Notes under the pieces: model-generated
The model's database searches: none
Seen by the model: only the letters and a program-made list of their open reading frames with translations
What the model was told of the DNA's origin: nothing
Part shown: positions 42,421 to 54,100 of the stretch, one piece after another
Layout: each line of letters starts with the position of its first letter
Numbering within the stretch: position 1 is the stretch's first letter
NCBI RefSeq assembly: GCF_005768555.2
Contig: NZ_VCHX02000047.1
Location: 1-62,251 of the forward strand
Direction of reading: 5' to 3'
From: Streptomyces sporangiiformans
Lineage (GTDB): Bacteria > Actinomycetota > Actinomycetes > Streptomycetales > Streptomycetaceae
DNA length: 62,251 nt
Translations under genes and position numbers: made by a program

Positions 42421-43508
42421 CGGCCCCGGTCCCCGGGACGGCTTCTCTGCCGCCGCTGGTCGCCGCCCAGCACCGGGCCATGCCCTTCACCCGGCTCACC
42501 GACTGCGGCATGGACCCCGCCGACGCCCGACGGCTGCTCGCCGACACCACGGCCGGGACACCGTGGCAGGACGCCGCCGCGGCCATCGCACAGACGCAGC
42601 TGGAACGGGCACGGGTGGCGGAAGAGTCGGGGCACCGTACGACCGCCCGGCAGGCGTACCGATACGCCTCCGCGGCCTGGATGTTCGCGCAGATGGCGCA
42701 CCAGAGCGACACCGCGGAGAAACGGGAGTTGTACGCCCGGCACACCGCCGCGACCGCCGCTCTCGCACCCGCCGTGGAGCGCGTGGAGATCCCGCACCGC
42801 GACGGACGGCTCGGCGGCTGGCTCTGCCTGCCGCCGACCGGCAAGGCCCAAGCCACCGTCATCGTCTGGGGCGGGCTCAGCGGCTGGGGCGCCGCGTACC
42901 TGCCCGTCGCCGACGCCTATACGGCACGCGGCCTGGCCTGCCTGCTCGCGGAAGGCCCCGGCCAGGGCGAGTCACGGCTGCGCCACGGACTGTACGTCGA
43001 CGAGCACGTCACCGACGGCTTCGCCCGCTTTCTCGACCTGGTCGGGGCCGACAGCCGCCTCGGCGGTGCGATCGGAGTGCAGGGCGTCAGCTTCGGCGGC
43101 CTGTTCGCCGCCCACCTGGCCGCCTCCGACCCGCGCGTCGGCGCGGTGGTGGTCAACGGAGCCCCGGCCGCGCCCACGGTTCCCGAATACCGCACCGCCC
43201 GCGAACAGATGGCAGCCGTGGTCGGCAACGACGACCCGGACCGGGTGACCGAGGTCATGGACGCCCTGCGCTTCGACCCGGACAAGCACCGCATCACCTG
43301 CCCCCTGCTCCTGCTGCACGGCGGCCAGGACCCCTTGGCCCGCTACGAGGACCAGGAGCCCTTCCTGCGCGCCGCCGACCCCGCCGCCGCGGCCGTCCGC
43401 ATCTGGCCCGACGGCGAGCACACCCTCTACAACCACGCGGCCGAACGCGACGCGTTCACCGGGGACTGGTTCAGCGACCACCTTGTCGGCGCCGGCCGCA
43501 GCAGCTAG
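42417..43508 (+). CDS. Alpha/beta hydrolase (2,6-dihydroxypseudooxynicotine-hydrolase-like)
   Basis: A 363-residue hydrolase with a helical N-terminal cap (about residues 1-115) and an alpha/beta domain. The nucleophile elbow is GVQGVSFGGLFAAHLAA, the acid region LLLHGGQDPLARY, and the His is in WPDGEHTLYNHAAERD. The layout resembles 2,6-dihydroxypseudooxynicotine hydrolase, which cleaves a C-C bond between a ring and a carbonyl. In this operon it could remove an acyl side chain from a resorcinol-type compound. Start overlaps the hydroxylase stop (ATGA). Confidence 0.82.
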   Translation: MTAPVPGTASLPPLVAAQHRAMPFTRLTDCGMDPADARRLLADTTAGTPWQDAAAAIAQTQLERARVAEESGHRTTARQAYRYASAAWMFAQMAHQSDTAEKRELYARHTAATAALAPAVERVEIPHRDGRLGGWLCLPPTGKAQATVIVWGGLSGWGAAYLPVADAYTARGLACLLAEGPGQGESRLRHGLYVDEHVTDGFARFLDLVGADSRLGGAIGVQGVSFGGLFAAHLAASDPRVGAVVVNGAPAAPTVPEYRTAREQMAAVVGNDDPDRVTEVMDALRFDPDKHRITCPLLLLHGGQDPLARYEDQEPFLRAADPAAAAVRIWPDGEHTLYNHAAERDAFTGDWFSDHLVGAGRSS

Positions 43509-43516
43509 GAGCATCC

Positions 43517-44379
43517 ATGGACTTCACCGTCGAGTCCGCCACCGACGCGGTGGTGGAGAGCTTCCGGGCAACCAAGGACCAGCGGCTGCGGCAGGTCATG
43601 GAGAGCCTGACCCGCCACCTCCACGACTTCGTACGGGACATCGAACCCACGATCCAGGAGTGGGAGGCCGCGATCGGTTTCCTCACCGCCGTCGGCCAGA
43701 AGTGCGACGACACCCGCCAGGAGTTCGTCCTGCTCTCCGACATCCTGGGTGTCTCCATGCTCGTCGAGACGATCAACGGGGCCGAGGAGGGAACCGAGAG
43801 CACCGTCCTCGGCCCCTTCCACATGACCGAATCCCCCCGCCGCGAACTCGGCGACTCCATCGACCTCCTCGGCACCGGCCGTCCCTGCGTGGTCTCCGGC
43901 CGAGTGCTCGCCGCCGACGGATCCCCGCTGCAGGGCGCCGAACTCGACGTGTGGCAGTGCTCTGAGGATGGTTTCTACGACGTGCAGCAGCCCGACGTGC
44001 AGCCTCCGGGCAACGGGCGCGGCCTCTTCCGCACGGACGAGCACGGCCGCTACTGGTTCCGCACCGTCGTCCCTTCCCACTACCCGATCCCCACCGACGG
44101 TCCCGTAGGCCGCCTCCTCGAAGCCACCGGCAGGCACCCCTACCGGCCCGCCCACATCCACTTCATCGCCGGCGCCGAGCGTCACCGGCCGGTCACCACG
44201 CACGCGTTCGTGGCCCCTACGTCGACTCGGACGCCGTCTTCGCGGTCAAGCGGGGCCTGATCACCGACTTCACCGAGTCCCACGACGAGCAGGACGCCGA
44301 GCGCTTCGGCGTGACCGCGCCCTTCAGCCAGGCCAGGTTCGACATCGTGCTCGCCCTGGAGGAGAAGGCGACGCGATGA
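43517..44379 (+). pseudogene. Hydroxyquinol 1,2-dioxygenase, frameshifted near the C terminus
   Basis: An intradiol ring-cleavage dioxygenase. The N-terminal helical domain (RHLHDFVRDIEPTIQEWEAA) and the catalytic domain (AELDVWQCSEDGFYDVQQPD, RTVVPSHYPIPTDGP, YRPAHIHF) with the two Tyr and two His iron ligands are intact. At about 44213 the frame breaks: HAFVA is followed out of frame by PYVDSDAVFAVKRGLITDF, and the rest runs to a TGA at 44377-44379 that overlaps the next ATG. Compared with relatives, about two residues and one base are missing (probably 7 nt). Unless this is a sequencing error, about the last 55 residues are lost. ATG 43517 has AGGAG 5 nt upstream. Confidence 0.85.
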
Positions 44380-45428
44380 CCTTCACCTACGAGGCTCTGC
44401 CCATGCGGGTGGTCTTCGGCCCCGGCAGTCTGCGCCAACTGGCCGAGGAAGCCGAGCGGTTGGGCCTGCGGCGGCTGCTGGTGCTGTCCACCCCCGGCCA
44501 GCGCGCCCTCGCCGAGCGCGCGGCCACCCTGCTGGGCGACGCATGCGTCGGGCTGTTCACCGAAGCCAGGATGCACGTGCCGGTCGAAGTCGCCGAAGCG
44601 GCCCGCGCGGCCGCCCGCGAGGCCCGCGCGGACGGCTGCCTGGCCATCGGCGGCGGCTCCACCGTCGGCCTGGGCAAGGCGATCGCCCTGACGTCCGGCC
44701 TGCCCGTGATCAGCGTGCCCACCACCTACGCCGGCTCGGAGATGACCACCGTGTGGGGACTCACCGACGACGGGCGCAAGCGCACCGGCCGCGACGGGGC
44801 CGTCCTGCCTCGCAGCGTGGTCTACGACCCCGAACTCACCGTCGGCCTCCCCGTGGACGTGTCGGTGACCAGCGGCTTCAACGCCATCGCTCACGCCGTC
44901 GAGGCCCTGTACGCGCCCGACGCCTCGCCGATCGTGTCCCTGATGGCCGAGGAAGGGGTGCGCTCACTGGCCGTGTCCCTGCCGGTCATCGCCGCCGACC
45001 CCGGCGACATGCGGGCCCGCACCAACGCGCTGCGCGGGGCGTGGCTGTGCGGAGCCTGCCTGGGAGCCACGACCATGTCCCTGCACCACAAGCTGTGCCA
45101 CATCCTCGGCGGCACCTTCGACCTGCCCCACGCCGCTACCCATACCGTTTTGCTCCCGTACGTCGCCGCCTTCAACCTCCCCGCCGCACCAGCCGCCGAG
45201 CAGGCCCTGAACCGCGCCTTGGCCACGGACGACGTGCCGAAGCACCTCGCGCGGGCATCCGCCGAACTCGGCGCTCCACGCTCACTGGCCGAACTCGGCC
45301 TCACGGAGCGCGACTTCGACGAGATCACCGCCCAGGCACAGGCCCAGCCCTATGCCAACCCACGACCGGTCACCGAAAAAGCCCTCCGCTCGCTCCTCAC
45401 CCAGGCCCTGAAAGGAACCCTCGCCTGA
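44376..45428 (+). CDS. Maleylacetate reductase
   Basis: A 350-residue iron-alcohol-dehydrogenase-like enzyme that reduces maleylacetate, the product of hydroxyquinol cleavage, to 3-oxoadipate with NAD(P)H. Motifs: CLAIGGGSTVGLGKAIAL, VPTTYAGSEMTTVWGLT, GFNAIAHAVEALYAPDA and TMSLHHKLCHILGGTFDLPH. Start overlaps the dioxygenase stop by 4 bp, showing that the pair was once translationally coupled. It appears intact although the gene before it is broken. Confidence 0.93.
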   Translation: MTFTYEALPMRVVFGPGSLRQLAEEAERLGLRRLLVLSTPGQRALAERAATLLGDACVGLFTEARMHVPVEVAEAARAAAREARADGCLAIGGGSTVGLGKAIALTSGLPVISVPTTYAGSEMTTVWGLTDDGRKRTGRDGAVLPRSVVYDPELTVGLPVDVSVTSGFNAIAHAVEALYAPDASPIVSLMAEEGVRSLAVSLPVIAADPGDMRARTNALRGAWLCGACLGATTMSLHHKLCHILGGTFDLPHAATHTVLLPYVAAFNLPAAPAAEQALNRALATDDVPKHLARASAELGAPRSLAELGLTERDFDEITAQAQAQPYANPRPVTEKALRSLLTQALKGTLA

Positions 45429-45740
45429 TCAAGTCGGTGGCCGCCGTACGGCGGCGCCCCGCTATGACGCACAACGAGGACGCCGACTACATCGAGAACG
45501 TGCACGGCGGGATAGCAGTCGCCAACAAGCTGACGTGCGCAAGTACGTCCAGAACCACGTCCTCAACGGCGCCTACGGAGCGCTCGGGGACGTCGGTTAC
45601 CAGGTGACGCTGCGCCGCGATTCCGTGACCGAACTGTACTTCGACGACCTCGAGTCCATGGGGCAGACCTTCGCGGACCCGTACGCACACGAGCTCGTCG
45701 GCCCCGCCGCCTCGCCGAGTTGTACGCACCCGATCAACGA
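45425..45740 (+). pseudogene. EthD-domain protein remnant
   Basis: Directly behind maleylacetate reductase a frame reads IKSVAAVRRRPAMTHNEDAD then YIENVHGGIAVANKL, and after a 2-nt shift another continues RKYVQNHVLNGAYGALGDVG and DLESMGQTFADPYAHELVGP. Together these match a small EthD-domain protein. The expected start codon is CTG and the C terminus is scrambled. EthD proteins often sit in aromatic and ether degradation operons, which fits the location. Confidence 0.7.
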
Positions 45741-45772
45741 CCCGAGACCAGTACCCCGAGGCCCAGCAGTAC

Positions 45773-46312
45773 ATGCTGCCCATGGTCGACTGCGAGAAGT
45801 GTTCACTGGCAAGAGGGCTGGGAAGACCCTGGAAGCCATTACCCACAGTGACAGACCACGAGTATCCGATCCTCTTTCGCCCTCCAACCGCCCCCTTGGA
45901 CCACACCACCAGGAGGAACCAGTGTCATACCCGCCAACTGCTCACCCCCGAGGAGAAGCTCGCCGACGCGAAGAAGCTGTTGAGCCTCCCGCGTATCGTC
46001 GTGATCTGCGGTTCCACCCGCTTCATGACCGAGATGAACGAGGCCGATCTGCGGGAGACCAAAGCCGGAAAGATTGTCGTCAAACCGGGCTGTGAGATGA
46101 AGTCGCCGCACCCACTTTGGTCCGAGCCTGTCGAGGCCGAGGCGCTGAAGGTTCGACTCGACGATCTGCACCGGGCGAAGATCCGGCTCGCGGATGAGGT
46201 GCTCGTAGTCGGCGACTACATCGGAGACAGCACACGAGCCGAAATCGCCTACGCCCGGTCGCTGGGCAAGCCCGTGCGGTTCACGCACCCCGAAGTCGAC
46301 CCTGACGCCTGA
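45773..46312 (+). CDS. Conserved hypothetical protein, nucleoside-2-deoxyribosyltransferase-like fold; start uncertain
   Basis: The conserved part starts near LTPEEKLADAKKLLSLPRIV and runs through VICGSTRFMTEMNEADLRET, VGDYIGDSTRAEIAYARSLG to the C terminus. ICGSTRF and the closing STRAEIAYARSLGKPV suggest the deoxyribosyltransferase/DUF4406-like fold. The best ribosome site (AGGAGG, 45911-45916) precedes GTG 45922, but that GTG is out of frame by one base with the conserved part, so there may be a frameshift near 45930. The stated 45773 start only marks the open frame; its first 55 residues are probably not native. Confidence 0.55.
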   Translation: MLPMVDCEKCSLARGLGRPWKPLPTVTDHEYPILFRPPTAPLDHTTRRNQCHTRQLLTPEEKLADAKKLLSLPRIVVICGSTRFMTEMNEADLRETKAGKIVVKPGCEMKSPHPLWSEPVEAEALKVRLDDLHRAKIRLADEVLVVGDYIGDSTRAEIAYARSLGKPVRFTHPEVDPDA

Positions 46313-46427
46313 CCGCCCGCTGCCACCTCGACAACCAGGGCCGACAGCCCGCCGCCTGACCGTCTCGCGGTGGCTTCGGCCGCCGCCCACCCCACGCCCT
46401 CCGCAGGCATCCCTTGGAATTGATCAT

Positions 46428-46622
46428 CTAGCGAGACCGAGCTGTGGTGATTCTGGCATTTCGGGCTTCGCGTCGGCGATCTTCTTTGCGCTTCTTGCAC
46501 ATGTAGCCGTTCAAGGTGCCGTAGGAGATGGACATGTTGTGCGTGTCCATGAGCTCGCACCAAATCTCTCGTGTGTTGAGTCCGGATGCGATCAGCGGGT
46601 CGATCAGATGCTGGAAACGCGT
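46428..46622 (-). pseudogene. Transposase-like helix-turn-helix fragment
   Basis: The minus-strand frame reads FQHLIDPLIASGLNTREIWC then ELMDTHNMSISYGTLNGYMC and ends in a basic stretch at 46428. The pattern is like the N-terminal HTH of IS21/Mu-type transposases. It abuts the truncated tnsA-like gene out of frame, as at a deletion junction near 46620. No start of its own is visible. Confidence 0.5.
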
Positions 46623-47011
46623 GCCGAGCCGTCCGCACGGCGCACGAAGTAGTCCGGCGCGTGGCGACGCTCGCGCTCGCCGTCGTGCCAGTGCAGCCAG
46701 AACGGCTGCGAGGCGATCCCCACCACCCTGGGATCGAAGTCCATCAGCACCAGGCGGTCCCGCTCCAGCCACGACTCGAAACCGACATGCCGCCCGGTCG
46801 TCGCCGCCCAGTACCAGCCCGGGAAGTGACGCTCACCACGCGACCAGCGAAAGGGCCGCACCGCAGGCACGTCCTCGAACCGCGCCGCCGTGCAGTCCCG
46901 CAGCGGACGCCGCCGAGACTCGCGTACAGCATCCACGTACGACAGTTCGACGTACGGTCCCGCAAGATCCGCCCCGACCGGTACGGCCACCCAGTACCCC
47001 CAGCAGGTCAC
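46604..47011 (-). pseudogene. Truncated TnsA-like transposase endonuclease gene
   Basis: A 135-residue frame from GTG 47011 with the TnsA-like core FEDVPAVRPFRWSRGERHFP, GRHVGFESWLERDRLVLMDF and RHAPDYFVRRADGSARV. The acidic residues in FESWLERD and PDYF correspond to the nuclease active site, but the following strand with the catalytic Lys and the C-terminal domain are missing; the frame ends SSI at the junction with the HTH fragment. TnsA makes the 5' cuts in Tn7-like transposition and its gene normally lies beside a transposon end, which fits the repeats just upstream. Confidence 0.75.
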
Positions 47012-47017
47012 CTCGTA

Positions 47018-47068
47018 CGACTAGGTTCGCTGGCAAGGAAGCCGGAACGACTGGGTTCGCTGCCAAAC
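47018..47068. repeat. Two direct 21-bp repeats beside the tnsA-like gene
   Basis: The words CGACTAGGTTCGCTGGCAAG+G (47018-47038) and CGACTGGGTTCGCTGCCAAA+C (47048-47068) are spaced 30 bp. Both match the arm CGACTAAGTTCGATGGCAAA at 33495. A weaker CGACTGGATGACATCGG follows at 47073. Multiple 20-22 bp direct repeats at an end next to tnsA are the layout of transposase-binding sites in Tn7-like elements. Confidence 0.7.
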
Positions 47069-47134
47069 GCCTCGACTGGATGACATCGGACACCGACCTC
47101 CGGGCATGACCGGGCGGCGGTCATGTACTAGAGT

Positions 47135-47152
47135 TATCTCGACATCGAGATA
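47135..47152. promoter_or_regulatory. 18-bp perfect palindrome upstream of aconitase (TamR-like site)
   Basis: TATCTCGA-CA-TCGAGATA has perfect 8-bp arms. In S. coelicolor the MarR-family protein TamR binds palindromes upstream of aconitase and isocitrate dehydrogenase genes, and this site is in the expected place. The match to TamR is from memory of the site type. Confidence 0.6.
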
Positions 47153-47194
47153 TCTGCCGAGACGTACCTCAGCCGCCAGACCGGTAAGGGTTAC

Positions 47195-47213
47195 CTAACT
47201 TAGCCTTACCTTA
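47195..47213. promoter_or_regulatory. Iron-box-like sequence upstream of aconitase
   Basis: The 19-mer CTAACTTAGCCTTACCTTA read on the minus strand resembles the DmdR/IdeR iron box (TTAGGTTAGGCTAACCTAA) at about 13 of 19 positions. It lies about 70 bp before the GTG start. Aconitase holds a 4Fe-4S cluster, so iron control would make sense. Confidence 0.5.
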
Positions 47214-47264
47214 GCTGATCGGCCAACCGACGTGGCGGCAGGATGCGGTGGTACGCGCACATGA

Positions 47265-49997
<2,733 letters not shown>

Positions 49998-50018
49998 GCG
50001 GTCGGGTAAGGCGGTCGG

Positions 50019-50050
50019 GGCCGCGCTCCTCCATAGCGAGGGGTGCGGCC
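50019..50050. terminator. Shared terminator hairpin between acnA and the LuxR-type gene
   Basis: GGCCGCGCTCCTC (50019-50031) pairs with GAGGGGTGCGGCC (50038-50050) over 11 of 13 positions with a 6-nt loop. It lies between two convergent stops and may act in both directions. Confidence 0.7.
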
Positions 50051-50075
50051 CTTCGCCGTGCTCACCGGTGTCCGC

Positions 50076-51077
50076 TCACACCCAGCCGCGCTGTGCCGCC
50101 CGTACCCCCAGCTGGAACCGGCTCGCCGCGCCCAGCCGTTCCTGGAGTTCGCTCACCCGGCGCCGCAGAGTTCTGAGGCTCACTCCCAGATGGCGGGCGA
50201 CCGCCTCGTCCTTCATGCCGGCCGCCAGCAGCCGGGTCAACGTCCGCTCGCCCTCGGAGAGTTCACCGTCGCCGGGCGCCTGGCCGAGTGGAGTCGCCTG
50301 CTGCCAGGCCAGCTCGAAGAGCTTCTGCAGGGCCTCGGTCACCGCGGAGTGCCGTACGACCGCGGAGCAGTAGCCGCCCGCCGCGGAGGCGGTCAGCGGG
50401 AGCATCGCCCGACGTCCGTCGACCACCAGCAACTTGACCGGTACCGAGGGCAACACCCGTGCCTGCTCGCCGAGTTCGACCATCCTCCAGGCATGGAGGA
50501 GGACGTCCGGATCCTCCAGTGCGGTAGCCGCGTAGATCGCGCGATAGACGATCCCGCGGCTGAGCAGATCCGCCTGGAGGTCCAACTGGGGGGTGCGCGG
50601 GGCGAGATAGGGAGGAGAGTCGAAGAGGCACACCTCGTGCTCGGCGTGCGCGTACAGCTCCTCCAGGCGCGCCGCGTTGGCACCCTCGCCGGAGACGACC
50701 TCGACGAGCCGGGACGGTTCCTCGCGCAGCAGCCCGGCCTCGTACGCGGTGGCCATCTCCTCGGCGGTGGCGGCGAGCAGTTCGGACTCCGTCTCGCGCC
50801 GCCGGATCAGTGCGCGGATCCCCACCCGTGGGTCCACCGCCCGTAACCCGCCCATGGAGTCGGGCGGTTGCAGCAGACCGAGTGCGAGCAGCCGGTTGCA
50901 GGAATCGCGGACCCGGGCCGGGGCGGCGCCGGTCAGTAGCGCCCAGCCGGCCGCGCCCGCGTCGGGCTGATGAAGGATCGTCCGGTACACCAGCTCGTCG
51001 AAGGCGGAGACCCCCACCGCGGCCCAGGGGCTCGCGGCAGGGGTCTGTCTTGCCGTGTCGTATGCCGTGTTCACCAT
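50076..51077 (-). CDS. LuxR-type regulator with TrmB-like N-terminal domain
   Basis: A 333-residue regulator. The N-terminal part (FDELVYRTILHQPDAGAAGW, APARVRDSCNRLLALGLLQP) is a winged-helix TrmB-like domain, the middle resembles a phospholipase-D-like or sensory domain, and the C-terminal end is a LuxR HTH (LAAGMKDEAVARHLGVSLRT then LRRRVSELQERLGA). This layout is common for streptomycete regulators of unknown targets. It converges on acnA and its start is 56 bp past the end of the minus-strand peptidase gene. Confidence 0.88.
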   Translation of the reverse strand: MVNTAYDTARQTPAASPWAAVGVSAFDELVYRTILHQPDAGAAGWALLTGAAPARVRDSCNRLLALGLLQPPDSMGGLRAVDPRVGIRALIRRRETESELLAATAEEMATAYEAGLLREEPSRLVEVVSGEGANAARLEELYAHAEHEVCLFDSPPYLAPRTPQLDLQADLLSRGIVYRAIYAATALEDPDVLLHAWRMVELGEQARVLPSVPVKLLVVDGRRAMLPLTASAAGGYCSAVVRHSAVTEALQKLFELAWQQATPLGQAPGDGELSEGERTLTRLLAAGMKDEAVARHLGVSLRTLRRRVSELQERLGAASRFQLGVRAAQRGWV

Positions 51078-51133
51078 GGCCCGGCACGTTAGAGGATCTT
51101 TGTTAAGGACGTGGCAACGGTCTGGGGCGGGGG

Positions 51134-54100
51134 TTACTTCAGGCCGAAGGCCCGCAGTACGGTCTGGTCGATGCTGTTGCCGTCCTGGTCGGTGGCCCGC
51201 ACGCGCAGCGACACGGACTCCGCGCCCTTCGCGGGCCTGAACTTCGCCTCGCCGTGCTTGGCCTTCACCTCCTTCCAGGACGTGCCGTCGTCGTAGGAGA
51301 CCCAGGCCTTGAGGCTGCTCGCCCGGATGCTCCCGAGCTGATTCCCGACGGTGAGGTCGACCACCGAATCCTGTCGGCGGTCAGCACGGTTGAGGAGGTC
51401 GAGGCCCTTCGGGGCGATGCCGACGGTGAGCAGTGGCAGCGCCGTCTCGGCCTCGGTGTGCGCCGAGGCGAAGGACCATTCGGTGTGGGTGCTCGTGGAG
51501 TACGCCGCCCAGGGTGCCCGGCGCTGTACGTCCAGCTCGAAGCGGTACGAGGCCTTGTCCGGCGCCACGTCGAACGTGCCGTAGCCGCCGAGGACGGAGT
51601 TGCCGACCAGCCGGCCATCCGCGTACAGCTTGCCCTTCGCGGTGTCCTGGGTGCCGTCGATGTATCCGTAGTGGCCCGGCGTGGCGTCGCTCACCTCCGC
51701 TACCTGGAGGGTGAGTTTGTCTCCGGTGCGCTCGGAGAGGCCGTACTCCTCGCTGGTCGCCGGGCGGACGACCTGGCGCAGCCAGTTCTCCGCGGGCTCC
51801 GTGGTCGCCTTGCTGTAGGTCCGCAGGGGACTCCACTGGCCCCTCGACGCCTGCCAGTTCGGATAGACCGTGTGGCGGGTACGGGTGTCGGGGTCGACGT
51901 AGTAGTACTCGGTGCGTTCCGTGCCGAGCTCCATGTAGTTGCTGTTCTCGATGCCGAAGAGCTGCCAGGGGCGGAACGTGTACAGGGCGTCCGCGCCGAT
52001 CTCACCGGCCTTGGCCCCGTAGTAACGGGCCTTCCTCTTCGCCGTGTTGGAGCTGTCCATGCGGTACGTCTGGTTCTGGGTGATGGAGCCGCTCTGGGCG
52101 ACGAGCAGGTTGTAGACGTACGGACTGACCGGTGTGCCGCCCAGCTTCAGCCTGACCTTCTTGCCGCTCTTCAGCAGGTCGGTGAGCCTGGCGCCCTCCT
52201 CACCGGTGGCGATCATCAGCGGTGTGGTCGTCGCACGGTCCACCGCGGCGATCCAGAAGCCGGGCTTCTTGCGGTACGCGATGACGTAACCCGCACCTGC
52301 CTTCGTCGCGTTGGCCAGCGCCTCGTCCGCCACCTCCGTGGCGCCGAGCCCGACCACAGCCACCTTGCCCTTGACGTCCAGCCCCTCGAAGTCGGCCGCG
52401 GTACCGCCGTTCGCGTCCACCGCCTGCACGGTGCGGTCACCGGTGATCTTCAGCGGGAAGCCGTTGTACGTCTGCGCGTAGTAGAGCGACGACAGCTCGG
52501 ACTTCTCCGGGCTGGTGACGCTCGCCGTCAACTCCTTCGCGTACAGACGGAATTTGGCGGAAAACTCCAGGGTTCCCTCGGTGACCTTCTGGGTGGGTGC
52601 CACATAGATGTGGTCCGTCCAGAAGCCCTGGCTGTAGGTCAGCCCCCAGGCGCTGCCCGGCCCCTCGCGGTGCCAGTTGGTGCTGAAGCCCTGGAACTCG
52701 GAGTCCTGCCTCGTCTTCGGCTTGATCTCCACCGCCTTGCGGGCGTCGAGGACGATCTCGGTGTCCTTGTCGACCTTGATCTCCGGATTGCCGACCACGG
52801 AGGTGCCGACGGCCACGCCGCCCGCGTCCCGGTCCGGGATCCAGGTCGCCATGGAGTACGTACCGGCCGGAACCTGCCAGGTCCAGGTATCACCTATGAA
52901 CCCGTACTCGTCGGGGTACGCGCCGTTCAGCTCCTGCAGCGTGTAGATCGCCGCCGCGGTGGAAGCCTTGCCGTCCCGGCCCACGAGCGAGACCTTGAGG
53001 TCGTACGTCTTCGGTGCCTTCTCGAAGCCGACGCCCGTGGTGACCAGGACGCCGTCCGCGCTCGCCGTGATGTGCCCCGCGTACCGGCCCTGGGCAGGCT
53101 TCGACGGGTCCACACTGACCGGGACCGTGGCGGTGCCCTTCGCGGGCACGGTCACCGTCCCGGCGCCGGGCGCGACGTCTGCGAGGCTCGACGAGACCTT
53201 CAACTCCACCGACTTGTCAGTGGTGTTGGTGTACGTGATGTCCTTGGTGGCGACCTCGGTGTCGTCGTCCTCGTACGTCCCGAAGCTCAGGGTCGGGGTC
53301 GCGAACACGCCCTGCCGGACCGCTCGTACGGCGTCGACCCGGCCGTCGCCCTGCTCGAACACGGAGTTGACGGTGTTCGTCTTCGCGGTGGTCGCCAGGG
53401 CCTGCTTGATCTGCTGTCCCGTCCAGTCCGGATGGGCCTGCGCGACCAGCGCCGCCGCACCTGCGACATGCGGGGTCGCCATCGAAGTACCGTTCGCCGA
53501 CGTGTAGTTGGCGTCGACCGGCGTGCCCATGCTGGTCCCGGAGGCACGGGCCGAGGTGATGCCCACGCCCGGCGCTGTGATCTCCGGCTTGACCGCGGAG
53601 TCACCGAGGCGCGGGCCGCGGCTGGAGAACGAGGCCAGTTGGTCGGACTTGTCGACCGCGCCCACCGTCAGCGCGGAGTCCGCGATGCCCGGAGTGCCGA
53701 TGCTCTGCTCCGACGGGCCGGTGTTGCCGGCTGCGATCACGAAGAGGGCGTCCGTGGACGCGGACAGCTCGTCCACGGTCTCGCTCAGCACATCGGATGG
53801 ACCCGACGCGGCACCGCCCAGCGACATCGACACGATCTTCGCGCCGGAGTTCGCCGCCCACTGCATGCCTTCGAGGATCCAGGAGGTCTGACCGCGGCCG
53901 TCGTCGGCCAGCACCTTGCCGACCAGCAGCTCCGCACCCGGCGCCACACCCTTGCGCTTGCCCTCCGAGGCCGCGCCCGAGCCGACGACGGTGGACGCCA
54001 CATGAGTGCCGTGACCGTGACCGTCCCGCACCGCCTGCTCGGGCACGAAGCTCTTCGTCCCGGCGATCCTCCCGGCGAGATCCGGGTGCCCGGTGTCCAC

